Shown here: positions 22,402 through 22,952 of the stretch, one piece after another | How positions within the stretch are numbered: position 1 is the first letter of the stretch | How the letters are laid out: each line of letters begins with the position of its first letter | NCBI GenBank assembly: GCA_035308525.1 | Contig: DATGGM010000050.1 | Location: 1 to 22,952, forward strand | Reading direction: 5' to 3' | Length of the DNA stretch: 22,952 nucleotides | Source of the DNA: Bog-159 sp035308525 | GTDB lineage: Bacteria; Acidobacteriota; Terriglobia; Bryobacterales; Bryobacteraceae | Position numbers and translations under genes: made by a program | The notes under the pieces: model-generated | The model's input: the letters and a program-made list of their open reading frames with translations, nothing else | Told to the model about the DNA's origin: nothing | Database searches by the model: none

Positions 22402-22428
22402 TCTAAGCGGCCATTTGGCCGTCTTAGA
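22402..22428. promoter_or_regulatory. Inverted repeat in front of the ADOP permease gene
   Basis: TCTAAGCGGCCA and TGGCCGTCTTAGA are complementary apart from one bulged base, with only two bases (TT) between the arms. It ends 20 bp before the permease ATG and has no T-run, so it is more likely an operator or leader hairpin than a terminator. A weak promoter (TTGCCT at 22377, TAGTCT at 22399, 16 bp apart) would put it across the transcription start. Confidence 0.5.
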
Positions 22429-22448
22429 ATGGATTGAGAATATTTTCA

Positions 22449-22952
22449 ATGCTCCTACGTCCCATGCAACTGGCCACGCGAAGTTTTTGCGATCTCCGCC
22501 ACGGCCTGCGGTTGCTGGCTCGCCGGCCCGTTTTTGCCGCTGCAGCCGTGCTGACACTCGCGATTGGCGCCGGGGCCAGTTCAGCCGTTTTCAGCGCGGT
22601 CCGCACCGTTCTGCTCGCGCCGCTGCCTTTCAGGGATCCCGGCAGGCTGGTCACTGTCTGGGATCAGAACCTGGCAGCGCGAATTGCGCGTTCGCCGGTT
22701 TCCGACGCAAACTACGCGGATTGGAAGCGTTTGAATCGATGCTTTTCGGCGATGGCGGCCTACGATACTTGGGCGCCCACTCTCGTTTCCGGCGGCGACC
22801 CGGAAACTCTTACCGGAGCAGTCGTCGATAGTGATTTCTTCGCTGTACTCGGTGTTCAACCGCTCATCGGCCACGGGTTCGATCGGCGGGAAATCGCCTC
22901 CGGCGCCCGGCCCGTAATTCTCAGCTACGGATTGTGGCAGCGACGATTTGGT
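22449..22952 (+). CDS. ADOP-type ABC permease (MacB/FtsX-like), 5' part, runs off window
   Basis: The first 168 codons are open to the window end. After MLLRPMQLATRSF the protein shows DLRHGLRLLARRPVFAAAAV, TLAIGAGASSAVFSAVRTVL and LAPLPFRDPGRLVTVWDQN, then DFFAVLGVQPLIGHGF and RPVILSYGLWQRRFG. This is the standard opening of the large (about 800-900 residue) permeases abundant in Acidobacteria: a basic juxtamembrane segment, first helix at about 28-50, then the periplasmic MacB core domain. Such proteins relate to MacB/FtsX exporters or mechanotransmission systems but often lack an adjacent ATPase. The ATG at 22449 is used, with ATG 22464 as the alternative; no strong Shine-Dalgarno is seen for either. 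A decayed relative lies immediately upstream. Confidence 0.88.
   Translation, partial: MLLRPMQLATRSFCDLRHGLRLLARRPVFAAAAVLTLAIGAGASSAVFSAVRTVLLAPLPFRDPGRLVTVWDQNLAARIARSPVSDANYADWKRLNRCFSAMAAYDTWAPTLVSGGDPETLTGAVVDSDFFAVLGVQPLIGHGFDRREIASGARPVILSYGLWQRRFG

Overview
This is a GC-rich, gene-dense bacterial window. It most resembles an acidobacterium of the Bryobacterales/Solibacter type. The main argument is the last gene, which opens with the N-terminus of the large MacB/FtsX-like permeases ("ADOP" type) that are expanded in Acidobacteria. A decayed copy of the same family lies just upstream of it. High GC, many 1-4 bp gene overlaps and abundant exported two-domain VOC proteins fit, but nothing here fixes the species. 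I see no tRNA, rRNA, CRISPR array or insertion sequence.

Layout. (1) Positions 35-1851, minus strand: an Opp/Dpp-type ABC ATPase translationally coupled to an exported two-domain VOC protein. (2) A 221 bp divergent spacer with two short palindromes. (3) Positions 2073-9202, plus strand: a tightly packed signalling operon. It encodes a sigma-54 activator with no receiver domain, a membrane HD-GYP/GAF/GGDEF cyclic-di-GMP protein, a family 5 (peptide-type) solute-binding protein, and a soluble PAS/PAS/histidine kinase/receiver hybrid kinase. (4) A DUF4242 protein (minus strand) convergent with the kinase and divergent from a CoA-acylating methylmalonate-semialdehyde dehydrogenase, which is followed by an ion-channel-like membrane protein. 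(5) Positions 12255-13985: purC, a CvpA-family protein and a small Fis-type DNA-binding protein, behind a near-consensus sigma-70 promoter; a DoxX protein is convergent with them. (6) Positions 14511-17987: a Tat-exported amidohydrolase, an exported hexaheme cytochrome c, an exported VOC protein and a small acidic protein of unknown function. (7) Positions 17918-21618, minus strand: a four-gene overlapping operon with a deoxyhypusine-synthase-like protein, a CPBP membrane protease homologue, a short-chain dehydrogenase and kynureninase. (8) Positions 21619-22952: three 10-bp-phased repeats, an ADOP permease pseudogene fragment, a hairpin, and the first 168 codons of an apparently intact ADOP permease running off the window.

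How they may work together. The most unusual block is the signalling operon, which places a transport-type solute receptor among purely regulatory proteins. No permease is present and the only ABC ATPase is divergently transcribed. The working inference is that the solute-binding protein feeds signalling, transport or both. The amidohydrolase/hexaheme cytochrome/VOC set looks like an exported catabolic or redox module whose substrate cannot be read from sequence. purC and mmsA are ordinary metabolism (purines; valine/inositol/propanoate catabolism).
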